This document shows, one piece after another, positions 37,995-49,800 of a stretch of DNA of 64,000 nucleotides. Within the stretch, counting starts at the first letter, position 1, and each line of letters starts with the position of its first letter. The position numbers were made by a program, and so were the translations under genes. The notes below the pieces were generated by a model that was not told the DNA's origin, did not search any database, and was given only the letters and a program-made list of their open reading frames with translations. Source of the DNA: Agapetus fuscipes (Eukaryota; Arthropoda; Insecta; Trichoptera; Glossosomatidae). The stretch lies in NCBI GenBank assembly GCA_951799405.1, contig OX637350.1:5069852-5133851 (forward strand), in the 5' to 3' direction.

Positions 37995-38545
37995 TGATTT
38001 ATTTGGTGAGCGCTGTTTTTGTGTGAATCACAAAAGACCGGTCGATAGCTCAGTTGGTAGAGTGCTTGCATTCCATGCCGTGAGCTCGGGTTCGAATCCC
38101 GCCGAGGCGAGGGTGTCAGAAATGATTTCCCGTTTCGGTGCTTGTTTCAAACCCCAAAATAAAAATGCCGGCAAGGTTTACTCAGCCTTCACAAGAAATG
38201 AGTACCAGTTCTCTCGGGAGCTGGGAAACCCCCACTTCATCTGAAGTGGTTGGCGTAAGGCCGGCCCCCTTACCTGTAAAAATAAATAGGTTCAACTCGC
38301 CACATGCGACCCCTTCGGGGATAACGCGGCAAGAAGTTACACTATATGTGTAGCTTAGTTGCGTTACACCTCAAGAGCTCTCTGCGAGTTTGCTGTAAGG
38401 TTGTTGCTGTTGGCCAGTTGCTGTAAGGCTGGATGGACCTTTGGGGACCGGTCTTTGATAAAAATATATAAAAAATTTAACCCAGAAAAGAGCAAATTGA
38501 AAAATATAAATTGTATATTTTTTGTGCTCCGCCATCCTCCTAATA
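37995..38545 (-). mobile_element. S1 SINE interrupted by an S2 insertion
   Basis: The 3' end TTTATTTGGTGAGCGCTGTT (37999) is separated from the rest, ACACCTCAAGAGCTCTCTGC (38366) to TTTTTTGTGCTCCGCC, by an S2 copy at 38036-38365. The order of insertion is therefore S1 first, then S2. Confidence 0.85.
38036..38365 (+). mobile_element. S2 SINE, full length, inserted in S1
   Basis: About 95% identical to the 35359 copy, including CCGTGAGCTCGGGTTCGAAT and TTCAACTCGCCACATGCGAC. Flanked by ACA on both sides, a short apparent target duplication. Confidence 0.93.
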
Positions 38546-39572
38546 TTATCATATGTATGTTTATAGAAATTTAGAGTTGTGGACGAAAATGTGTATTGAA
38601 TTCTTTTTAAATAGATTCTATCTGGTGTATAAATAAATAGAAATAACTATAATACATTTACTTAGAGGATAGGTAAAAAAATCGAAAGTTTATTATTGCA
38701 ATCATACACATCACTTTTTATTATAGAGATTTTACTTAAATTTCTAATCTTTTTTTTCATATATAATTTTAGGTATCACATAAATAGATCTATTTATACT
38801 GGTGTTTATCAATTATATTTTATGAATATCAATCTAATTTTGCGATATTTACAAATAATATATTTTATACAGGTTTTTAAATAAAAATAATAACTACAAA
38901 TATATTTTATTGGAATGACTAGATTCATAGTAAATAATAAACATGCAAGTATAAATTATCTAAGATTTTTTTAATAAAAATAAATAAAGTTTTAATTCAT
39001 TTAAGTAAATAAAACAGGAAGATAAAGAAGATGTATTTTAAAATATAATAAATTATGTACATATTTACCTAAAAAATAAATTAAAGTAAACATCAACCAT
39101 ATAATCAACTTACAGTTATCTTAAATTAACGCTTTTAAAGTTTTCTTAAATTAATAGTTGCGAAAAACATTTTTTAAAAGAAATATTTAGTAGAATTGAG
39201 AAAAAATAGATTGATTTGATTTTTTAGATTATGAAAAAACTACGATAAGAAATTTCGAAATATATCATATGCATTAAGTACTATTTTGTGCAGTTATAAG
39301 AGATTCATTGTAATTAAGCATTTTTGATATTTTGGAAGCTATTTATTTTTACAAATAAGGAAGGTAATGGTAGTATTTTTTCACCAGAGAAAAAGGATTG
39401 TCATTTTTAGAAAAGGCAACATGTGAAGTAAGGGTATTAGTTTGGTGTATGAAGGTACGTATTATAAAATATACTTATATATAATACAAAGAGCAGCATA
39501 GTTAATATTTTTAAATATTCTATGGACAAATAACTATAAATTATCATCGTCATCCGGTTCGTGGTCTAGTTA

Positions 39573-40012
39573 CTGCAGGCCCGAATCAAGGGCGGTTCGA
39601 GTGGTGCGACGGAACCAGGGCCCCCGCGCCTAAGGAGTCCTCAAAGTCTTGAATAAACGACACTGAAAAATGATCCTTTGGACTATTTTTAATCACTTCT
39701 GACTCAAAAAGCCACGTTTCGCACAGACAAAGACACCGTTAGTTAAGAAATATTTTTTTTTTACACAAAACCTTTAGGGGCCCCGAAATTTTAAAGCAGA
39801 ATATCCAGTGGCAATAATGTATGAGACACTTTTAACCTATTTAATGCTTTTTTAATTCAAACATTTCATTAATATTTGATTAATGTGCATCTTTTGCGTT
39901 GTGAAAAAAGAGGGGGGTGGGTTTTTACCATAATTTTAGGGAGGAGCAGGTATGGGAGGGCCCGAGCTCTTTTCTGCACCAGGGCCTCCAGCGAGCTAGT
40001 CCGGGCCTGGTC
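39573..40012. mobile_element. Second hAT-like non-autonomous element, inserted in an S1 SINE
   Basis: Begins CAGGCCCGAATCAAGG and ends GCTAGTCCGGGCCTG, with internal AGGGGCCCCGAAATT. GTCTAGT occurs on both sides, consistent with duplication of the S1 head it landed in. Ends are approximate. It lies between the two genes. Confidence 0.65.
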
Positions 40013-40290
40013 TAGTGGTTAATGTAACGGACTCGTAATTAGAAGGTAGTAAGTGCATCCAGAGGTGCAATTTTGAAACCGCTGCTATCGGCAGTTTATC
40101 TATCACTAAGCGATTTTCACGAGGAAGGGATATCGATCAAAAACTGCCGCTCGGAATGTTATCAAAATTGACAAACAGCCTTATAGTAACTGAACTGGGT
40201 ATTGCTTGACAATTGCCGTTTTTTTGGCAAAAACCAAGCTTTTAGGAGTAGGTACCTATGATTCCCACAAAAACAGCGCAAACTAAATGA
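40013..40290 (+). mobile_element. S1 SINE remnant, split by a hAT-like element
   Basis: TCTAGTGGTTAATGTAACGG, CAGCCTTATAGTAACTGAAC and ACAAAAACAGCGCAAACTAA match S1 at low identity. The head is repeated at 39557-39572 on the other side of the 39573-40012 insertion. Confidence 0.6.
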
Positions 40291-40681
40291 ATTAATTTGG
40301 TATTTTGAATATCATCACCATATTCGGCAAAATAATCAAGGACTATGTATATTTTAGTATCGGAATCTTTCATCAACTGTTGGCAGCATTGTCTATTAAT
40401 TATTTAATAATGTAGATTGTTAAATTTCATGAAAGTGAGTCTTATTTGGAAAAAAGACACCAAAAGAGTTGAATATTTTTGACTACAAATTTCAAATTAA
40501 ATTGATTTTTTCTTCAATTTTAAGCGTATCCATATATATTTTTAATTACTTTGACAACATTTATATCGTATTACGCCTACATTTTTTTTTATTACAGTCG
40601 TACAACATAAGATTCTGGGTTTTTTCGGATTTTGGTCCATCTATCCATGTTTTTTTTTCATATATAAATCTAATACAGGGC

Positions 40682-40687
40682 TTTATT
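40682..40687 (-). terminator. Epac poly(A) signal AATAAA
   Basis: AATAAA on the minus strand begins three bases after the stop codon. If used, the 3' UTR would be only about 20-30 bases. No stronger candidate lies close by. Confidence 0.5.
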
Positions 40688-40690
40688 CAC

Positions 40691-40815
40691 CTAAGATCTA
40701 CGGGGCTCTAGTTTCTGCGACATGTTGGTCAGGACCCGCTGATTGTCGATCGCTCTCAAGCAGCTTATGTATGCGCGAACCTCCGTGTCGTTTTTCTGCG
40801 ATGGTGGCTCCAAAA
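40691..40815 (-). CDS. Epac: Epac last exon: C-terminal tail and stop
   Basis: Acceptor TTCTGCATAG, phase 1; stop codon at 40691-40693. Product [19 protein letters not shown], then [20 protein letters not shown] plus a final Ser. The LEPRR ending is shared with vertebrate Epacs. Only 41 codons long, it was found by extending the phase of the previous exon. Confidence 0.92.
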
Positions 40816-43800
40816 CTATGCAGAAAATAAACGGTATAAAAATTTGAAAAAATGTACATTTACACTATTGGTTTACACATAACACATAGTGGAAAACTTA
40901 TACTTACTTACATAAGTAATAAGAAATAGTTCACTTTGCCAAAGATAAATTACATTTAGGATTCGTATTACATGCATTCCCACAAGCATACACGTATAAG
41001 TAGGTACGCTTTTGTACGTGTCTAGTTGCATGTGGAATTACAATATAAAAACCCAATATTAAATAAATATAAGCCCTGCAAATCTTGTCGGTGTTATGGC
41101 CGAGGGGGCCAAGTGGGCTGATCTTCTATTGTGCTTGGAATGGAATAACGTTGGTTCGATCCCCGCCTAGGTCATTCGACTATAACTTTGACCCTGATTC
41201 AACAGATGTAATTCGGTAATTATTAGTTAATAATTCATTAAAATAAACAATAAATTCATTGCAAAATAGGTTGGTGAATTGCATTCCTCTTCACAAATAT
41301 ATATTTGTTTTAAATCTTGCCATCCTTCGCTGAAACAGGGGTGACATTGGCAAAGTGAACCGTTTTTTTACAGTAGTAGAGGTCAGCTTCATACCAAAAT
41401 ACGGTAAAATATATCGACGGTCGTCGAGACTTCCACCCCTGGCTTAATGCAATTAAAAACGCTTACCAAGATGTCGACTTCGGCAGAATCGAATGGTGCG
41501 CATTGTTTGAGCCAGCATGTGCATTTTCTCAAAGTTCACGAGTCCGTTCAGTGAGTTCTTATTTCCCTCGTGAGTGAAGGTCATATCTTTCAACAGAAGT
41601 GGCATAAACGGCACAACAGGCGGCTGCAACTTTCCAACACTCAACCTGAAAAAAATTACAACACATTCAAAAACCTTATATCCCACTAAAACTTTTGATG
41701 ATTAACTTGGTGAAGCAGTTTTTGTTTGAATCACACCTCAGCAGCCCTTTGCGCCCTTTTTTTTCACCATTGTCGGTGTTATAGCCGCGGGGATCAAGAC
41801 AGGTTATTTGGAACCGGATAACGCTGGTTCGAATCCCGCGACGATAACTTCGACCCTGGTTCAACAGATGTCGTTGCATGCACACAAGCTTCTGCTTTCG
41901 CATGAAGACAACTGGCCAGGTAAAATAGGTTGGTGGATTGCATTCCTTTCCACAAATCTATTTAAAAAAAAAAAAAAAAAATTTAAAGCGCTAATCCTAA
42001 AGCAAGACTCAATTGCTGAAAAGCCAGATAAATCTTTGGTATATGGTCATCGGTACACAAATAAATTTTTGAATCCAGCGAAAAGCATCATTAGATTTTT
42101 TTGGTGAATCGAGCCTTTCGATTACGATTCCTAAACGTTAAACACTAGAATACAGACTGATCAAATGAGCTAAGGCCCATTATCTTCAAAATAATTTTTC
42201 ATAAGATCTGAGGTTGACGTGCAAATGATGATGAAATATATGGAAGTCGGACAAGAACAAAATAAAATAAAAAGTATCGTTACCGGTAAGCTCTGTGGTT
42301 TCTGCTAGGGTCTATCAGTGACTCGAACTCAGTGTAAATTTTGCAAAACTTTGACGGTAATTTTTCCCAGGTCTGCGATAACCGGCTGACTGCCATGTTG
42401 CTCAATCCCATCACAATGGCGAAGAAGGCATTTAAATTTTGGTATTCCTTGCAACTGAAACATAACATAAGTGGAAATGAATAAAAATGCACCTTTATAA
42501 CAACAACAACAAAAAGTTGTCATGTAAAAATTGCACCGAAAATTGAGTTCTGTAACATTTTAATTTCTTTGCCAAAACGCATTCAAGAAAATAAATATTT
42601 TGTACTGCAAGTATAAGCATGATCCAAGGTGGAAATTAATGCTGAAAAATCTTGTATAAAGCAAGATGACGATCGTTGATTGCCCGTGTGCCCCACGACC
42701 ACAGTTCGCCGCACCAACACGGAAAGCAACAAAGAAATCAGCTGATATTTGTTATTACAGCGAGAACCAATAAGCGCAGGGAATTTTCTACAGTCAATAA
42801 TCTTTCTCCTGTCGACCGCACTAGCGCTTTTTAAAGACGGACAGAATAGCAACTAATCGAAATGACTATTCGGATTGTCTGTTCTGCTTTTCCCACCTTG
42901 AAAAAAAATACTCCTTTGCCAGACTGAAACATCTTCCCTCAAAGAAAATGTTCAAATTACCCACGACTGATCTCCTATGGTCATATTAGCATACGTAATA
43001 TCTATACGAATACAGTATCCCGAGTACGAGTTGCATGTTTAGCAAAACTTGAGTAAAGTAAAAGTTTACGGAAATATTTAAACTTCGGTTTCAGTACCCC
43101 GAGTACGAGTTGCATGTTTAAAGTTGGAACGTTGTTTAAAGTTGTGTGTTGGAAAGTATTTACATGTATGCTAAACATGCAACTCGTACTCGGGGTACCG
43201 TACTTAAGAAAACAAAACTTGTAAGAAACATATACTTACTAAGCAGCTAGCTTGATCATTTTCCTCAAGATCCCGACCCTTTTACTCAAAGAGGTAGCCA
43301 TCAGGATTTCCGTGACCACCCAGTATTGTATCTCGTTGAATCTCCTCAGGAACACGTCCAGATTTGCTGTGATCTGATCAAAGTGATGTCGACCAAACGT
43401 GTGGTAGATGAGCTCGTGTTCGTGGACACACCAAAACAGGTCCCAGTCGAAGAGAGTCATGTAGTAAGCCAGATCCTTGGTGCTGAATGTTTCAATGTCC
43501 ATGTCCAAGCCTTGGGTGGCTACTTCTTGTTCTGCTAAGCATGTCTGGAATATGGAAAAGATCACAGTTAAAATATTTTATAAAATGGTCAAAATAGTAA
43601 GGAGACAACAAAAATTCAGGTAGGTTTAGGTTTCTTTCAGGCGCTGTATTGCAAATTTAGCCTTGACCTCCTATATCATGTAACACATCTAGACTTTAGC
43701 TATTGGCTACTAGTTCATTATCATAATTCAGCAACTGCAACTCAATCCAGTGGGGGGCTGTACCGTTGTACGAGTTCGCAAATTCCTTTCCCCCATCGAA

Positions 43801-46800
43801 ACAACTTCCAGTTTATCATGTGAAAAAGTTCTTGTTACATTATTTAATTTTTGTGGTACTGAAACAAACATTTGAAGAATGTTTGTTTCAGTACCACAAG
43901 AAAGAAGAATTTGAAGAATGTCTAGAAACTAGGTACATGGATGTCCCACTTTGTAGAACGTTTTCGATTGTCCTTGTTCGAGGATATCAGACATGATTTC
44001 TCTTTCAATGCTCCCTACAAACGAGAAAAATTTAATTTGAACAAATCTTTTATTGGTTTCATGAAATTAAATAAGTTATACACGTCAATGCTAACATTTT
44101 GCTGATACAAGAAGTAGGAAGTCCAAACTCGTTAAATCTATATTTTGATTTCTTACCAAAGCATCCAAGTGGTCCTTAGGAGCCACGAATATCCTTCCAT
44201 TGACTGTGAGACCAGTTGGAATGCTGATGTCCTTATCGTTGATAGGGATCCTCTCCCCCGTGGACTTGACCTCCACCAGCACCAGCTCCTCGTTGGGCCG
44301 CATCTTCAGCTTGTCCGCAGCGCTGACCTTGATGGTCTCTGCTGTGGCGTTCACTGAGAACTTGAGGGTGCAGTATGTGTGGTCTGCGCAGTATACTCGA
44401 AAGATGACTGAAAAGGATGTACAACCCATCTTAAATGGTTTTTTCATAATTTTTCGAGGATATTTTTACAAGTTCTCGTTATAAGGTGACTTAAATTGTG
44501 TCAATATGAATAGCAGATACACGCACAATAGAAAATGTAAATCTGACGTAGGTTTAGACCTCGTACACATTGTTATAATGCAATTTCAGGCCATACCTAC
44601 ATAGGTTAATATTACACCATCATTAAGCCGATGCAAAAAATATAGACAAAAAAATTGTGATGTCACGAATTGCTTGGGCTGTCATCATCATATGAGGCTC
44701 TGTTGCTCTTTTTGAGACTTGTTCTCTTGCAACACCTGCCTCCATATTTTTTCGTCTTCCTTCGATTTGATCGTCTTTTTTCGATTCCAACAGTGTCTAT
44801 ATCCATCTATACCTATACAATTTTTGTGAAATATACTAACGGAAGTTTTTATAAAATTGAACCCGTAAATCATGACATTATTATGAAATGTTCTTCTCAC
44901 TTTCATCATCTGGGTGTATGACATTCCTGTGGGTGTCCGAGGTCACCCCGCTAAACAGGCTGATGGGCTGACCGCATGGAGGAAGCTTCCACTTTTGACC
45001 TTCGTGCAGCCTCTTCTCTTCCTGTCGTCTCCTCAGCTGGGACATGACGTGGTGCATCAGACCAGCTTCCTCCTCCAGACTGCTCCAGTTTATGCAGTCG
45101 GCTTCCACCTCTCCAGCCAACTCCTGGAAAACGAGAAAAAAATGTGAAAAAGGAAGACCAGTATAGGCGTGAAATTGTAAAAAAAATGTAATTTGATAAA
45201 GAGAAAAAGCAAAAAGGTTAGAGTAGAATAAAAAAAGTATACATATTCAAATAAGTGAAATTGTTAATGTTAATGATATAGTTTTTATCGGGTTAGACCA
45301 TGTTCTACTTGCAGTAATTTTGTCTGCCGACGTTTTATTCCCTCGAGCGGGGAACATTTTCAAGGCTCGAAGCGACGGGGCACCTTTATCCTCCGTATAC
45401 TTTTGGCAACTGAGGATAAAGGTGTCCTGTCGTTTGGAGCCTTAAAAAGGTTTCCCTTTATCCTCCGTTTACTTTTGGCAACTGAGGATAAAGGTGCCCC
45501 GAACTTCTAGCCTTGAAAATGTTCCCCGCTCCAGGGAATTAATGTTATTAAAGGGATAAATAGGAAAAATAAGAATAAGAAAGGCATGGTTTGATAAGAA
45601 AAGGAAAATTATGAAAATATGGAATCACAAAAAACAATTCCACATAGTGAAAAAGAGAATAGAAAAAAACTAAGAAGAGAATGGTTGATTTTAATAGAGT
45701 TGTGAAGGAAACGGAAAAAGTTTGCAAACTTATTTTATTTGCATTTCATCAATACTCAATAATCAAAGTTGTTTTTAAATACGTCTGGGATTCAAACTCA
45801 CTACAACTTGGCATACTTTGGGTTCCAAGCTTTAGACCATTTGGCCTTACGATCGTCAAGTAATTGAGTCACAATTATTCTCTTTAAAAACGATCCTTTT
45901 AAAGTAGGAATTAAATCGCAAAAAAAACAAATTTGCATTTTTCACTGCCCGTATATCATTCACATACATACATAGTTATAAAATAGTTCATAAAAGACCA
46001 GCTGTTGCAAAAGATCTGTCGGAAAAATGGAAATCTCTAGAAGAGAAAAAGCTCTTAGCTGTTTTATTGCCATCGGAAAATAAAACATAAAAGGGAAAAA
46101 TGTAGTGAAAGGATTTCACTTGCCTCGATAAATTCCGCAGCAGAAAGGTCATCGGTGACAGCCTGCCTGTTGGTGCTGATCCATCTATACACAAACTGCA
46201 CAACTCTTCTCTTGCAGGCAAGTATGAACTCTCCATCCTGGTTCGTAGATTCCATCCTATAAGTGTGTATCAGTCAAGGAAACAAATTTCAAGGAGTAAG
46301 ATAATTTTTGAATACGGAACTTTCTTCTCGGCGAGCAAATGCCAGTATTGTTTCGAACTATCGTCCTTGGCAACCAATAACAGAATATTTGTTTGCCTTT
46401 TCCCTAGCAACTCGGTCTCGTGTTGACATAATATTGTCTGTGTCAATTTGCGTGCTGAACTCATTGACGTTTTCTCAAAAAATGTCGATACCTTAAAGGT
46501 AAACCTGAATCTAAAATCTAAATCTAAGCTGCAAAGATGTATATATCATTTAAGATTCATATTAAACGCATTCCCACAGGCAGACATGTATAAGTTCCCG
46601 CTAACACATGCCGCATGTGGACCTAGAATATAAAAACCCGATCTCAAATGAACATAGGCCCTGCAACTCTTGCCGACGTTCCCTGAAACAGGAGTGACAT
46701 TTGCAAAAATAAAAAATGCATTTATCTGAGAATCCATTGTTAGCTTGATCAGTCAATTATTAAGGTATGACCACAAAGCTTTATTTGGAAAAACACCCAA

Positions 46801-49800
46801 ATATCTCGCTGATTTAATCAAACCAGTCACCCTCGGCAAAAAAAGCCTAACACTGCGCTCGGCTGAGACTGGAGCCAAATCAAGGATTGAAGAACCTATA
46901 AGAAGAGTTAACACAATATTTGGAGAGCGTGCATTGCAGTTGCTGGTCCTCTGGCCTGGAACCACCTGCCACATCATGTGAGAGAGCTAGAGGACCATGG
47001 AAAGTTCCGGAATGCACTGAAGACAAGCAAATTTCTGGCATCGTTTGCACCAGCGCCCTTGGAGTGACTACATCACGAAACGGCGCTATAAAGAAATCAT
47101 CAACTCATCATCATCATCATATGTATCGATATTCAGCTCCACGACCGGTTTTGCCAACAACCTTTGAAACCTCCATGAAATTAAACATTCAAATTTGTGA
47201 AAATAAAAACGTTGCTTGTTATGTAAAGTTGTCTTAGTTTGAAATGTAAAATCAACAAAGTTACAAGATCTTTGTTGATAAATAAACAGTCTCAGATTTT
47301 TATTTACACTGTTATTTAACTTTAATATAAACCAAGGATGCAAGACGTCTTAAGTACCTACCTATAATTGTGTAAAGTGGAGCCCTATGAAACGGTATTA
47401 AATATTCTCTCCATAAAGAGAATACGATTATTACAACTAAACACGGGAGCTTTCAATCTTCAGTCATGTAGATTTATTCAAATACATTGTCAGGTTTACG
47501 CTTCTACCGTAACCTCTGATGTACTTACCGTAAACTCTGATCTACTTACCGTAATGTGGTTTAAAGATTAATATTATTTGCATGCGCTTTTCGTACTAAA
47601 ATTTAAGTTCATTAATTTTTCCAACGTTTAGGTAAAAGACATAGAAAGTTTTCCTTGAATAATTTTAAGAGTAGAAAATTAAATAAATAACTTCACAAGG
47701 TTTTTTTTTCCTTGTTTATTGCTTATTTAGAAATAAAAGCTACATATTAATCTTAAAATTAACTGGTAGTTTTTTTAGACTTAGTAAGAAAAAAACGTGT
47801 TTTGAAAAGGATATTATTTGGAGAGCTCCACAATGAGCTGGCTGGTCGGCATGAAGACGATATGGGTCAGAAGGAAGTCATCCAGGAATGGATCTTGGGA
47901 CGCGGCGCGTTCCTCTCGGCCACCTCTTCCATCCAGACGAGAGTCCAGGCGAGTTTCCAAAAGATGTTCCAGCATTTTTTCTGCCGTTCCTGCCATGACT
48001 GTGTACCTGGAAGAAGCAAGAAATTTTTTTAACACACAAGTCAGAATTGCAGTCTTTATCCGGTTGGCCATAACGCCGACATTATTTTCATAAAAAAATT
48101 ACATGCTTATAATAATTTAGTTATAAACCTCTCCTAACATATTTTTCTCTTCTTTTGTACGAGTTGTAATCTAAATATTTTCTGAAGCCCTCTCCATTCA
48201 ACAGGGAAAACACAACTTTTATTTCTGAAAGTGTACCTCGGTGTTCGGCATACTTTCGAGGTTTTTTCATTCTCAGCATTCCATCCCAAAACTTTGTCCG
48301 ATATTTACATACCACAAAATGTACTAACATACCTGAGTACATCAGTAAGTGATACGTTGGATGTATTTTAATAAACAGTAAAAATATTTTTTGATACATT
48401 TTAATAAATGGATATTTTAAGTGATGATGATATAGATGCTGCATCTTTATAATCATCATCTAAAGCCGGCCATGAAAGCCTAAAAACAGGATATTTTAGG
48501 GTTTATTGGTTTATTTAGGTTATTTTCGATAGACAAGATTACATATTAATATTCAAGCTATTTTTGGATACATTTGGATTAATATTCAAATGATTTTTGG
48601 ATACATTTTGAAAGACTGGATATATTTGAAGACAGCAGCAGGCATTTTGGTGGTTGGAGCGCTACGGGTAGCGTAGAGAGAACTGGAGAAGAGTGGTTGC
48701 TTCCACAAGGGCCACAACCCTCAACAATGAGTAACAAGATTAAGAAGAAGGATATTTTTCCTTCGTTCCTTCCTAAGCCTTTCTAAGTCCAATCCTAGAC
48801 GAAGGCCTCCTCCGATCTTCTCCAAGTCTGTCTATCGGCTTATATGTTCAGCCATCCTCTACCTGCATTTCCCTTGATGTCGTCCAGCCGCCTCAGTTGG
48901 GTCTCCCTACTTCCCGCTTGTACATCCTAGGCTGCAACTCGACAATCCTTTTCGACCACCTGTTATGGTCCTGTCTCGGATATATTTGGATACGGTGAAT
49001 ACATTTTAAATAGACTGAATACTTCTAGATACTTCATTCTTCTTTTATTGCCTCTACAGTGAAGATTGGCGATCATCATAGCAAGTTGTACTTCTGATTC
49101 TGCCGCACAAAAAAAGGATATTGTGCTTCTGTCGAACCAATGTTTCAGATTCTCTAACCAGGATATTCTCCTTCGACCTGAAGACCGTCATTTTGTTTTT
49201 TTTTCTGTATGATGAGATGAAGAAGACAATACATCTCATTTCTTATATGTGACCAAAATATGTGGATGAGCATCAGCTCCAGGCACCTGGATCTGTTGTC
49301 AAGTAACTCTTGAATATATTTTGGATATACTTATCTGAATACACTGGATACATTTGTATGTAGTTCCTGAATACATTTCGGGTACACTGGATAATGGTTT
49401 TCCACTTCCATTTAATTCGCAAAATATTCGTTAACAGAGTATTTTCGCCCGTTTTGGTAAATTAACACAGGTGTATTGAATTTCATATCATAAACACATA
49501 CCTACATACATTCCTACTGGGACGAAATAATATCGAGTGTGAAACCAAAATGGATGGAATGTTTGAAATTTTCATCACCAATACGTATGTATTGCTTTGG
49601 TTCAATATTTCTACAGTTTGTTGAAAATATTTAATACACAAAGCGAAAAATGTTTATTGGATCTTTTCAAGGCATTAATTACTTTCTCATTTCATAAATT
49701 TAAATGATTTTTAAAATTACAGCAGTTATTTTTTTTCTCTACAAATAAGACGGTTTACCTTAAAACATCTATTGGAATATTTACCAATTAAAATTAACTT

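Larger units (their letters stand above)
35121..40690. other. Convergent intergenic region between the two genes
   Basis: 5.6 kb tail-to-tail. It contains two near-identical S2 copies (35359, 38036), an S1 remnant, a hairpin (35763) and a hAT-like insertion. 36470-37990 and 38550-39550 are very AT-rich, with no open frame or RNA gene that I can support. Confidence 0.75.
46263..47814 (-). other. Epac: U12-type AT-AC intron in Epac
   Basis: Donor ATATCCTTTT at 47814-47805, branch site TTCCTTGAC at 46281-46273, and AC acceptor at 46264-46263, 11 bases past the branch adenosine. All three match the minor-spliceosome consensus, and phase 2 is kept (TA|T, Tyr). The 1552-bp intron also holds an R1 repeat and the 3' end of a LINE. 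Confidence 0.88.

Noticed and set aside
43851..43899. microRNA precursor
   Set aside because: The stem is only 22 bp with a 5-base loop, and there is no evidence for longer flanking pairing.
46124..46256. Epac exon beginning at 46256 after TTATAG (GT-AG model)
   Set aside because: The upstream exon has no GT donor in the needed phase, whereas AT-AC sites with a perfect U12 branch fit exactly.
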